Shown here: in pieces, positions 49,102-60,847 of the stretch
Layout: each line of letters opens with the position of its first letter
How positions within the stretch are numbered: position 1 is the first letter of the stretch
Assembly (NCBI GenBank): GCA_008921705.1
Contig: VFFE01007258.1
Location: 1,256,214 to 1,320,213, forward strand
Source of the DNA: Burhinus oedicnemus
Lineage: Eukaryota; Chordata; Aves; Charadriiformes; Burhinidae
DNA: 64,000 nucleotides
Direction of reading: 5' to 3'
The notes under the pieces: model-generated
Told to the model about the DNA's origin: nothing
Seen by the model: the letters and a program-made list of their open reading frames with translations, nothing else
Database searches by the model: none
Translations under genes and position numbers: made by a program

Positions 49102-52100
49102 GTATGTTGCTCACCCCAGTGGCCAGTCCGGCCCAAACCATGACAGTGTCAGTTGAAACTTCTTACGAAACTACTATGAGAAAACTTTGGAAACATTGGG
49201 AAACTGCTGAACAGCAGGTTATTAACAGAAGCCATGGCTGGCTGAGTGCTGAGTGGGTTGGTGGTAACTGCTTTCCCTGATGTGGTTCAATGAGTTTAGC
49301 ATATGAATGGTGTTTGCTTATCATTTAAGGAAATATTTGTCAATGGCTCTCAAATTATTAATTAAAAAGTCGACAGAACTGGTGACATGGTCAGAAGACT
49401 GTGGAAAAAAAGCTGACATAGTAATCATACAATGTGTACTGCTTTTAACAGAGATTTCTCTGGGTGCCATGCAGAACAAAAAATACTGGAGTGAAGCAGA
49501 GGAGTAATACAGAGTAAGATACTAACATAATAATATAATAAAATCATAGCTATGTTGTATTTGTTATCCTTTGACGCTACATTAGGAAAAGGAAGGGTGG
49601 AATCTAGAAAATACTTCTCAAGCAAAGTTTGATAAAAAATAATTGCATCTCCTGTTCTACATGACTAGAGACTCTGTTTTTGTTTATGAGATTGCATCTC
49701 TAGTCAGACTTAGCAATACTGTGTCTCAGCAGATTCCTAGATTTTAGAAATATTTTTATTGTAAATGCTGTATTTGTTAAAGTGTATGTTTGATAAAATG
49801 CATGGCTGCAGCCAAGCAGATGGTGAGGAAAAAATGCATGAATCTTCCCAGTTTGGCTCTACTGGGTACAGCAGCGGCCACTGGAAAGTACCCCTTGTTC
49901 TGAAGGTGTTACAAAATGGTGGAAGCGTTGTCTCAATGTCACAGGGGCAGGGATTACCTTTTCCAGTTGTTTCCAACTATACGTATCTCTGTTTCCATGA
50001 AAATTGCTGCTTTAACCTCCCATTGTTACCCATTGTTACAGAAAAACCTTGCTACTTCGGTTTCCTGTTGTCATCTTAACATAGCTGCTTGTGATCTTTG
50101 CCACTTGCTCCATATGAGAACACGACTGATGTTTTTTGGTATTATAGGAAGACTAAAGTTGAGGCTGCTGCTTTTATTTTTGCTTCTAACTCAAGACAGG
50201 GTGTGAACCAAGCTCTGCTGGTATGCAAACCTAATGAATCAATCCACTGTGTTGCTTCATTGAGCTTTGTTTCCCGCTTATTTAGCCTGTGGCTGATTGT
50301 TGAAATGTGCTCTATGCCACTTCTTTTAACGTTATTTACTGCTAAAAAGGAAGTCTAAATTTTCCATTTGGTTTCTTTCTATGAGTTAAACATCATGTTT
50401 TTCCCACTAAGAGTAATAATTCAAGTTGTAAAGGGAAATGTTTTGACAGGAACATCATACATAATTTTAAAATTAAGAGTTGCAGAAGTCATGACTTCTA
50501 TAGTATGACAGTTTTAGGCCTTGTTGTTCCTAAAAGGCTGGGTAACATCAACAAGAGATTTCCTTTAGTTAGCTTTATTTACTGTTCCCCATAATGAAAC
50601 ATCCAAAGGACCTTTAGTCTGCAGTTTTACATGGGCTGAGGGAAGGTACTACAGGCTGTTCCTTCTGAGATAGTGCTGGTGTGGCAGGATGCTGTAGTAC
50701 TACACCACTGCCATCCTTGGGAAATGCGATGGCAGCTAAACTTGCCTGTTTTGTCAAAGTGCTGTCATTACTTCTAATATTTTTGATTTGTCCCTCTTTT
50801 AATTAGGCTAGCATAGCAATTGTCAGGGTGATGAAATGGTGAGCAGCACTTGAAAACTTCATCTGGTTGCTTCATAATCGCAGTTAGATGAGGATTTTAA
50901 TTGTGTGCACTGCTCGGTTTTCTGTTTGCGTAATTCAGTAATCATGCGTATTTTCCAGCATTAAGCTCTTGTATATACTGATAATAAACAGGAAGCTCCA
51001 GAAATGAAACCAAAATGAAGAAGATTAATAAATAGAATAAACACAAAAGTTATAAAAATGATGGGCAGGAAAATGTTTAAAGAACAAAGTATTCAAAGAC
51101 AGTCTAATATCTGACAACACAAAGAGTCAAAGTGTACATATGGAAGGGGAGGGAAAGACTTCCCCAGGGCAAAACCAATAGGTGGCCTCCTTAGCAATCC
51201 CACAAGAAGACATTTCCAAGTTAAATGTCAAGAAATTTGGAACTGATCTAATGCTAAATGGCATTTTAAAAAAAATTAACTCCCTCTTGAGAATTGGCAT
51301 ATGTGATCTTGGAATAAAATGAATCTTGCTTGTGAATTTCCAGAAGAATTTATTCAAGTACTTCACTATTTCAGATGCTAAGTCTTGATCTCCAAGTTCA
51401 GAAACCAGCAGTGCTAGCTGCTATATATTTTCCTCTGGGAAGTAATTATGGCCTTTTTGGTCTGTAAAGGGCTTCCATACTGACCAGGCTACAATCTGTG
51501 CAGGAAATTCCTGAAGGGATTGGAGGAATGCAGAAATGTAACAACCTGAACCTATTTGGCAAGACCCTCCTTACTGATTAAGGTATTATCAGAGAGAGAT
51601 GGATGTAGAAAGGAAATCATCATCAGTAATATAGAAGCCCGAGGGAAAAAGAGGAAAGGCATAGTTTAAGCACAATAAGGACCTTATTTTACTAAAGATG
51701 GATGTAAATACAGCAGAAAAACCCCTTAGATGTTGTAAAATTAAAATTACTCTTGAGATCAAAAGTCCCACTGTGTGTGACGAGAGGAGTTGTGCTGGCA
51801 TGGTTGATGCTGTTTTGTGCAGGTATTGTTGTCTTTGCTTCTCTGATGTAAAGATTTCTGCATCTTTGTACATTTTATTACAAAGAAAATTAAACTCATA
51901 AATAACTAAAGGTTCATAATGCAGTCAGCTCTAATCTCATAACAGAGAGACAAAGACTCTCCCAAGACCAATATTTCTTTGTTTCCTCTACTTTTCTCTT
52001 CTTGGTCCCTTACATTGCCTTTTTGCTGATTGTCATGGTACTGGGTCTTGAATTTAAGTTTCCCAGACACCATAAGCGTTATATTGTCCTGCTTATTTGG

Positions 52101-55100
52101 CTTCCTTCTTTCCACTTTTGTATTATTAATTAAATATTAATTTAATACTTCCCTCTTGTCCCACTCTGACAGTGACCTTAGAGTCAAGCTTTTTGATTTC
52201 TTCCACATCTCTCTGTGGTTATTTAATAAAAATCCAAGAAGGATTCAGGCTCATTCCAAAGCACAGTGATTGCCTGTGATGGAAAAGAATAGATCTCTAT
52301 TTTTTTTATAAGAAAAAGATTACTAGTATCAATGCTTACTTTCAAGAGAGAGCTATGCTGGTGCTCTCTGAGCAGGGATACATGACACCCTCCTATTTGC
52401 AGTTAGGCTAACATATCCAATGGGTGTGGGGCTTCGTATATAACATTTTTAAAAACAATTTCTGATCGATAAACAGAAGTTCCTTTTTCATGAGACCATG
52501 GGCTTGGCTTTACTGGTTCTACCTTAGTTTCCTGTCTCTGATGGTCACCAATGATCCTGTCACTGAGATGTAGGGAAAAGTATGAGAAACACACAAGCAT
52601 ATGGTGATATTTTATCCAAATATTCTCCAAGCAACCACTGATCTGTGATTTTTGTAGCTTCCAAGTCAGAAATGCTGACTTATATTCAGTGCTGCTAAAT
52701 AGACTTTTTTCATCCAAGAATTTTTTTCCGTCCCCTTTCAGATCCAGGTAAACTTTATTGTATCCACAACACAGCTGAACTACACATGTGAGGAACCATC
52801 TCTATCTATTTTGAATCCATCATTTACTATTGCCATTCATTGCCCTTTAATTCTTACATTAGGAAAGAAAATGAAAGACTGAACCTTTCTCCTTTACACT
52901 CATTGTTTATACACATCCATCATATTTCTCTTGATTCATGGCATCTCTTGGATGATCCTGGTTGCCCCTCTCTAGTTCTTTCTTTGTTCTGTTACATTCT
53001 TCTGTCACTTTTTGTGATGGGCAGCGTTTGGGATTTGTTGCTGTGCTCAGCTGTCCCTTTGAGGACAGCATGGTGGAAGGAGTGTCTGGAGTGGGAGGGT
53101 GGCTGCCCCTGCCTGGGCACCTCGTTCCGGTGAGGACAGGAGGGACTTGATATTGTCAGCAGCTGTAGCTGGGACTGAGATCTGCTCTTGTGAGGACGAG
53201 GGCCAGAGACCACACCTAGACCTTCCAGAGGGGGTAGAAAGGATTTCCTGGGGATCAAGTGGAGTAGGCAGAGCTGCCTACAGCTCAGACAATCCTGTTT
53301 ATGTGAAAGCAAGGACTTGCCTGCAGGGGAATGTTGGGCAGGGAGACCATTGCATATAAACTGCTCTTATTTCTGTTCTGCCTCTCATTGCTACTTTTTT
53401 CTTTTTCCTTTTTAAAAAAAGCTAATTATGCTAATTTGCATTCAAATTAAGTATGCTGTTTTAGTCATCTTTGTTGAACTCACTATGGAGGAAAGTGTCT
53501 CGCTTTAAGCTGTGACTGTGTTGGGATCCTGCCATCCTTTTCAAAGCTAAAGGATCCTGTCCCATTTTCAAGAGCCTGGCTCCCTCCTAGAAGCAGCTGG
53601 ACACCCCAGTTGTGATGGGATGAGGCTCCATTTGCAGCAGGGTTACGTGGAGTTGTACGCATTTACTGTTGAAAATTACTTTGACTATGTCTGTTTGTAG
53701 ATCTGGACCCTTTTCTTCTCGATCATTAACTGTTGTGACCTGCATCCTTTATAGAGAAGAGCCATCTCAATCACAGCGATTTTGGTCTGGCACAGGACTG
53801 TGCTGTCATTGCAGTGTGTGACTATGAGCACTGCACTGACATATGCTGTGCCACTCACCTCCCCTGCATTAAAAGGGACAGTTTTGCTGCGACATCTCAC
53901 AGCTGTCAATTTGTCCCTGTGACATTGATGGAAGCAGTTCAAACCTTAGTAGACAACACAAAAGTGAAAATCAATATTCAGATGAACACGCTGCAAGCAT
54001 AGGTTAGGTGGTCACATCTTTCTCCAACTCCCCTCCTCCCAAGCTGGTTTGGGTTTTACCTTTGAAAAAGAGGAATTTGCTAATTCTATCACCCTCTTTG
54101 TGTCTTGCCACGCAATTGCCAGGTACCCACCTTCCACCTCATTCTTTAGTTGGTGACCTGCTGTCTCCGTTCCCTCTTTCTCCTTTCAGAGACTCTGACA
54201 GAAAGGCAGACATATATGTTGTGTGTGAGAAGTACTGCTGGGTATAATTTGTCTTAGTTATGTTGTCTTTCTTGACACACCCACTGCAATTTATAAGTAT
54301 GTTCAACACGCCACAAAAATTATTCTTCTGCCCTCGCACCGCAGGCAGATTGCAGGTGGATATGCCTGCAGAGTACAAGGCTTGCATTGTGCCAGTGGAT
54401 TTTGTGGTGATGCAATTTAGAAAAGTTTTCAGTTGGGTTGGTTTTAAATTGTGACACGTCATATTCATCCTGAAACAAATAATAGTAATGCAGTCTCCAA
54501 TTACAAAAGCGACCCCCCAGTTGCACAAGAAACCCTTTCAGATATCACGAGGTGTTAAAAGCAGAATTATCACTTTGTTATAGGTGTAAAGGTATAGGCT
54601 GAAGTGTGTTTTCTGTAAAGCTGAGCTTTAAACTTATGAGATCTTTCTCTAGAAAATTTTTTACAGAGGTGTAATTGATATTACTTATATGTATTTTGGC
54701 TTGTGCCAGTTTATAACAGAACTATGGTTTGAGAGGTGCAATTAGCCAAAGTCTGCGTAATAATTTTTGTACAAACTTGCAGTAGAAGCTTTATGTTATG
54801 CAATAAAGCTCTGAAATGAGATATATTTTAATTAGGCGATAATAGTGATAATACAAAGCTTTGTTTATTAAGTAGTCAAAAGGTTCTAATGAGCTGTGAA
54901 TTTCGAAGAAGTCTTTGGCAGGAGATGAAAAACATTATAACATAGTCCAGAATTCCTTTTAGTCTGGATGTAATCTCATGACTGCTATGCAAAAATTCAA
55001 AATAAAAGAAGGCCTTGAGATTCTGTAGATGTTTACATTTGACATTTCTATTCTGGGAACATCTTAAAAAAATAAGCACTTGTGTTTTTTAAAACAGACA

Positions 55101-56092
55101 TTGAACTGAGTAAAAACATCCAGTTGGGGAGGCATGCAAGGGGCTAGAAAGCAGGAAGGAACAAATGTATTGCTTGTTTGCTAATCACTATGGAGACATT
55201 GTGCCTGAGCTCTCTACATTATTTTATTAGTTTATTTGGCCCCCAAATTTTGAATGCATAAGTGATCTAGAAAGGCTTTTATGTCCCTTTTCCTGTCTCA
55301 CTATTGCTGCACGTCTCTTCCTCTCTTATCGTTGCTTGTTTCCTTCTCTCTAATATGATGTTAAGTTTATATCTCTGGAGTGTCTACAGAGTAATAACTG
55401 TACCTAAATAGGGATAAATACCTATGAAGTATTTAAATAACCTGTTAAATTACCAGGACAACTCCTTCTCCCTCTGAAATGTCCTCAGTGACAAAGTCAA
55501 TGACAAGAATCCTCCAGGTCTTGTACTGAGTGGCAATGAGAGTAATAGGGAAAAGCAAATAATCCAAGAGGAAGTTCTGTGTCCTGTGGCAGCCTGCCTG
55601 CACATTTGCAGCCTTCCTCCTCTTCCTCCTCCCCAGATGATTCAAGTCAATCTTTGTCCCTCTCTTCCGTGTTCAGGAATGTTTGCAGCTCTGATTCCCT
55701 CACCCTTCTCCTCAGGTTTCCTGCAGGCTAGATAAAGATCTGCATTAGCTCATGATTACTTTTCAAACACCTGGACTTGCATGGATGTGATCTAGCTGAA
55801 ATACAGTTTACACGTGTGAAAATACAGTAGGTGTATAGTTCCAGCCAGTCAGCAACAACTTTTATGGCCTTTCCTAAGAAATGACAGACTTGCAATAATA
55901 ATTGGCTTTGCAGTATTTCCTTGCTGGGGCTACTGTTCGTAGGCAATGACACATCACTATTAGTAAGTTTGAGAGAGAAACAACCTTACTTAGAAAAATT
56001 ACTATTGTTTCAAAATTAGCTATTGCTCCTCAGAAAATAGGTCCTGGCATCACCATGGGTAGGTTCATTGATTGTCAGCTTGGTGCTCAGCT

Positions 56093-56118
56093 GGGAATGG
56101 CAGGGAATGGCAGGGAAT
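56093..56118. repeat. Short 10-bp tandem repeat
   Basis: GGGAATGGCA occurs about two and a half times in a row. Confidence 0.8.
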
Positions 56119-59100
56119 ATATGGGAAAGGAATGGAGATCACATAAAAGTCGTCAATATGGAGCTGAATAGGTCCAGGATGCACCTACGGCTGTTGAGAA
56201 TTGGTGTTCACTCTTCTTTTTCACTGTGAAAGAATCAGGGGGAATCAAACAGCAGCTAGTTTGCAGCAAACAAAGAAAATCCTTGCTGAAACAAGTTAAA
56301 AATCACTGAATAAATTCATGGAATAATAAAAAATCCATCACAAGTTATTAAACTCAAAGATGTAAACAGTGGCTTACTAAGACCTTCAGCCATAGATTTC
56401 TGGAAGCTGAGAGTGTTAATGTTTATTGCCCTCTTGTTTCTGACACATCTGTTACTGTCCACTGTCAGACAGGAGGCTGGATAAAGTTGAATTTGTTCTG
56501 AGCAATACAGTCATTCTTACATTTTTTTATGTAGAAGAATATAAAAAATGTCCGCCTGCCTGTCCTCTCCTTTCCCTCCCTCCAGTCATTTGTAACCTGA
56601 TATTTGTCTCTTTACACTGCTCTATATCGGAAATAACAATGCTGAAATAATTTAAGACGAGTCTATGAGAAGGCAGTATGAATAAAGAGATCCTTTCAGT
56701 TTACCTACTTTGGGGACAAGTTTTGCTCTTTAGTACAGCAGGTAAGTTTTGTAGCCTCTTTGCATATACGAAACTCGGTTTCCCCCTCATTTTTTTTTCT
56801 TGATTGTATTAATACAAGCAAGTGATCCCTAGGTAGCTCTCCAATGCAACTTTGCACTTGCTGAATACAGGTTAACACTTTCGCAGCTACAGTTTGCAGC
56901 TACAAAACAGTATTTTTTTCAAATATCCTGGAAGGAAAATAACGGGATTAGTTACAACCACTATAGGCAGCAAATAATTCAGAAGCCACCTAGAAAAAGT
57001 GTCTGTTCTGAGGCAGTGTCTAGTAAACAACTAATAAATAATTTGGAGCTCTGAGAAGTGTAAGCATGATTGACTCACAGAAAAGATGGATAAGACCGAA
57101 TCTTATGCCCTCCAAAGGCATGACAAGAAAAATTAACCAAGCAACGGAAGGTCCAAACTGTGCATCTTTAGCCTGGTCTTTTCTCTATGGATGAGGACAT
57201 CTGTAGTGACCCTGTGGCATCTCTGCTTTTTGTTTATATTGGCAATATGCATTTTTGAATAGTTTGCTATGGAACCCTTCTGTTTTGTGGGAAATTATAT
57301 GTCAGCCACTTTCCCCTCTTCCCAGATGACTTTATCACATCCCAAAATGTGCTTTCTGCTTCCCTTCAAGTATTCACTAAATACCAGTAAAAATGCCAAA
57401 AGATGGGGATTGAATAAACATAAATGCTCCTTTGAAGCTAGTCTCATCTGGCAAATAAAAGAATAGACATGTCAGCAAGGCAAGTTTAACCTAGTTCAAA
57501 AAGAAAAAGTGTGTTGATACCAAAACCGAACAAAACCAGAAACTTCAAGCTTGATTTAAATGAGGAATAATGAAATGAGGAATAAAATTGCTCACAGAAT
57601 GTGGAAGCCAGGTTTTCCTTGCTCCGTTAACTGTTCTGTTACAGTCTGTGGTGCTCTCTAACGTAGCCTGGGAGTGCTTTCTTCTCTCTTCTACTACAAA
57701 GCCACAGGTCAAAGAGGTGTCAGCCTTCAACCTAGGAGGCAAAGTTAGTGCGTGAATTGGAAAGGTTTTTGTAGGTAAGACAGGAGGAATGTAATTCTCT
57801 CATACATATGCCCAAGCATACTAATCCTGTTTATCAGAGACACTTTTCTGGGCACTGCCTTCTGCATACCTTTCCCCTTTCTTCTGAATGCCCTGGCCAT
57901 TTTGATGGCAGCTTTAAAAGACCTTATGTTATTCCTGCAGAATAAGAAACAACTTCTGCTCTTTTCAAGCCAGATCTCTGTTTCCTGTGTCTCTGTGTTT
58001 CTAACTTGTGACGAGTCCTAGGAAGCTGATAACTTCAGAGCTTGATTTGTTTCTATTGTTCCCCAAGGCCACTTTTCTGTAATTTCCAGGCTTTTTAGTC
58101 AAAGAGAGAGAAGAAATCATAACACCATATGAAAGTATAATGTTTATTAAATAATGAGGCTCATACAGCCAGCTTCTTGGTTGCAGTGTGATAAATCATG
58201 TTTTCCTAATAAGGCATAAGTAACACTGTTTCAGATACAATACTTCTCTTACTGTCAAGATTAGGACAATTATAAAATCTATACAGAGCTCCAAATTGAA
58301 TACTTACTCTGCTTACAATTTTATATTACATTCAAAATTCTAATCCAAGTTTAGTTGTAAACCTGAATACTTTATGCTAAACAGCACAGCAAAATAACCC
58401 TTTTTACAGAAATCATTAAGCCCCAGAAGGAGAGATCATATCTGTTTCTGTGCAATACACTGAAAATATATACTTATACCACTTTCATAACAATAAATTC
58501 TGTTACATTTTATATGGGTGAGAGACTTCTCAGCTATTACTTGAAACCAATCATCCATAAATGTGTATCTCACTTGCCACTTCCCTTTCAGCGATAGGCC
58601 ATTTAGATTGCTCTTCTTCACCTTACAGCTTAAACACTAATAATCGTGAAGAGAGATGTTGGTCACTGGGCATATTATATACACATCCATCCTTTTTTCT
58701 GTCCTTAAATACAACTTTTCTTATTGCTGTCTGTGTACCAACTTAGTTGAAATTCAGCTATAGCACTATGTGTGCTGCCAGATCTAGACTGTTATCCCAC
58801 AGGGGACTTCATTAGTAGATATCTTTTTTTCAGTTCAAAGATTGCACTTGAGAGTTTTAAAACTCTCTAGTTTACTAATTAGCTTACCTCCAAGGACTGT
58901 GTTTAACAGTGTACAAACCTTTTTTATTGATGTGGGCATTTGCACACAACTCCGTTCAGCTTAGAGCATCGCCATCCCCTGTTGCATTCAAGGACAAATG
59001 CCTTTAAACTTTGAGTGTGTTAGAAAGGCTTTCCCTGGTCTATCAGCTCTGCTTTTGCAGAATGCCTCTTTTCTCCTTATGTACATGAGGGTAAAAAATC

Positions 59101-59281
59101 CGGTTTTAAATAAATTAGTGTCATGTATTGAATGTGTTAAGAATGAGAGTTACTGTGGCAGTGCAAGGGATTTCCCACATGGTTTCATTTTTTCAAAGTC
59201 CATGTTTAAGTTAATTCTTATAACTGGAATAATCAAATCAATCCCTAACAGAATACTAATCACAAGCCTTGACACAAGATC

Positions 59282-59533
59282 TTATTCACAAGATGTTATT
59301 CTGTGGATTGCGCAGTTTCCAGGCTGAATAACTTTGCTGATCAGGTCTGCATAATCAATTCCACTCTGCAGCAACTCTAATTGTACGGAAATGCAAAAGA
59401 TTTCTTTCGTTCCATCAGGACTCATTATGTGGTAGTCCCAGGCTGCCCCTCCATTACACTGTTTCAGCTTCTCAATGTCTCCTGCACAGGCTCTGGGCGG
59501 GTTTATGTTCCAAGCCCCGTCGCCTCGCTCCAT
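59282..59533 (-). other. Candidate small coding sequence or exon, 83 codons
   Basis: The minus frame starts at an ATG in strong context (A at -3, G at +4) and ends at TAA. Its wording is unusually protein-like for this window: Trp-containing passages (GAWNINPP, GAAWDYHIMSPDG), charged and hydrophobic stretches, and mixed codon usage. The start region is locally richer in G+C and CpG. No signal peptide, membrane segment or known domain is recognised. It may be a complete small ORF, a first coding exon or chance. Two other protein-like minus frames lie within 1.3 kb upstream. Confidence 0.25.
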
Positions 59534-60455
59534 TTTCCTATTTAGCGATGAGACAGACTCCGTTAGTCAAACAGTGCTGGAGGACAATTTTTGTATTTTT
59601 GGTGGGATGCTGACAAGTTGAGCTCTGCAGGAGTCACCGGTCTTTCTGTAGGTTGATATTATGCAGTCAGTAATATTGTTTGAATTTTTGAGTGCTTTGC
59701 TTCATGTTTCAAATAAAAGACAGAGTCCTGGAGGACTGTGGCCTTATAGTGAAAGTGTCAGTTGTTGGCATATAGAATTACACACACACTAAAACAGTAT
59801 ATACAAGCTACTTGGAAGGCTGTTCCAAGTTACTATGTTGCTGTTTTACAAAGTCGTTTGATCTAGTTCCTGTTCCTGTGAGTGTAGAACCAATCCTTAG
59901 CACACGTCTATATGTCTCTGCTGTCCACTTTCAACTGACTTGACCAATAGAGTTTTCATCGTTGTCTTCTCAAAAACTATTTCATAGCTTGCTTGGAGTT
60001 CTGCCCAGGAAGCACACCTGCATGCCCAAATTCTCAGTTGCTGTACTGCATCCCAATATTCATCTTTGCACTGCCCGGGTAACATGTATTTAGCTAGAAT
60101 GGTTAGATATATCCCACTTCAAGTGCTATCTAAAAATAGCATTTCTTCATGCGTTGCTTTTCCTCTGTAGACATGGGGAGGGAGTAGGTCCTTTCTGCTT
60201 TTTAGATTGTGTAAGCGCTACTGATTTGACTTCAGTAAAATAGACTATTATGTCTCGTTTGCCCATCTGTTTTTCTCACAGATTGCATCTGGGAGAGCTG
60301 GCATCTTTAAATGCTCTGAATTTTGGATCCAGAGCAGTGGCTAAAATATTTTGATTAGTTTCCAGCATTAAGAGTAATTTTACTACAAATCTCCCATTCT
60401 CTGCTCCTCATCTCTTTGTTTAGTTCTTTATATATGTGTGGACCTTTAAGCCCAC
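59534..60455. other. Spacer with one further minus-strand open frame
   Basis: A minus frame at 59897-60085 (62 codons) has Trp- and Cys-rich protein-like wording (for example DEYWDAVQQLRIWAC) and an AG|TGC acceptor-like start, but no recognised family. Otherwise nothing is seen. Confidence 0.3.
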
Positions 60456-60627
60456 CTTGCTTCACAGGTGCTGTGCCACCTGGCTCTATGACCTGGGCTG
60501 CTGGACCACTGGCACTCTGGGGAGCTGAAAGTACGCTCTGTTGAATGGTCAGGGAGACACTACACATACTACAGGGATCCTTCTTCTCAGCTGAAGTAAA
60601 CTCTTCTCCATTAGCCTGTATCTGGGC
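60456..60627 (-). other. Candidate coding exon, 172 bp
   Basis: On the minus strand the interval follows TGTTATTTCACAG, a good acceptor, and ends at CAAG|GTGGGC, an acceptable donor. The frame is open across all of it, within an open stretch from 60798 to 60355. The peptide is rich in Ser, Ala, Gln, Pro and Glu, like a disordered linker of a regulatory protein, and has two CxxC-spaced Cys (DPCSMC). No family is recognised. With the neighbouring minus frames it is the best hint of a host gene in the window, but chance is not excluded. Confidence 0.25.
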
Positions 60628-60751
60628 CTGTGAAATAACAGTTATCAATGGTGAACGTAATGCACAAAGTTTGCTGATGTTCATTGTTTGATGTGGTTTG
60701 AAACCTGTGTGGATTTTCTGTACTATGTGTACCAAATGCTTAAGGGATACA

Positions 60752-60847
60752 CAATATTTTATATATGTGTATGCACACATATATATGTTTACATACATGC
60801 ATTTTATATATATTTATATACACACGTTACTTATGTTTATACACACA
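60752..60847. repeat. AT/AC-rich microsatellite region
   Basis: Interrupted TATATG, ACATAC and ACACAC units over about 95 bp. Confidence 0.8.

Larger units (their letters stand above)
44595..59281. other. Unique AT-rich non-coding sequence
   Basis: No gene or element recognised with confidence. It holds long T tracts (46930-46983), a CT/AG palindrome centred at 49078/49079 and a short 10-bp repeat near 56093-56118. Frames at 52.4-53.4 kb lie in a GC-richer block and have no domain wording. Confidence 0.5.

Noticed and set aside
52820..52960. Possible further old CR1 or other LINE fragment
   Set aside because: Only vague similarity of wording (ttctcctttaca, gccctttaattc). It could not be anchored at either end.
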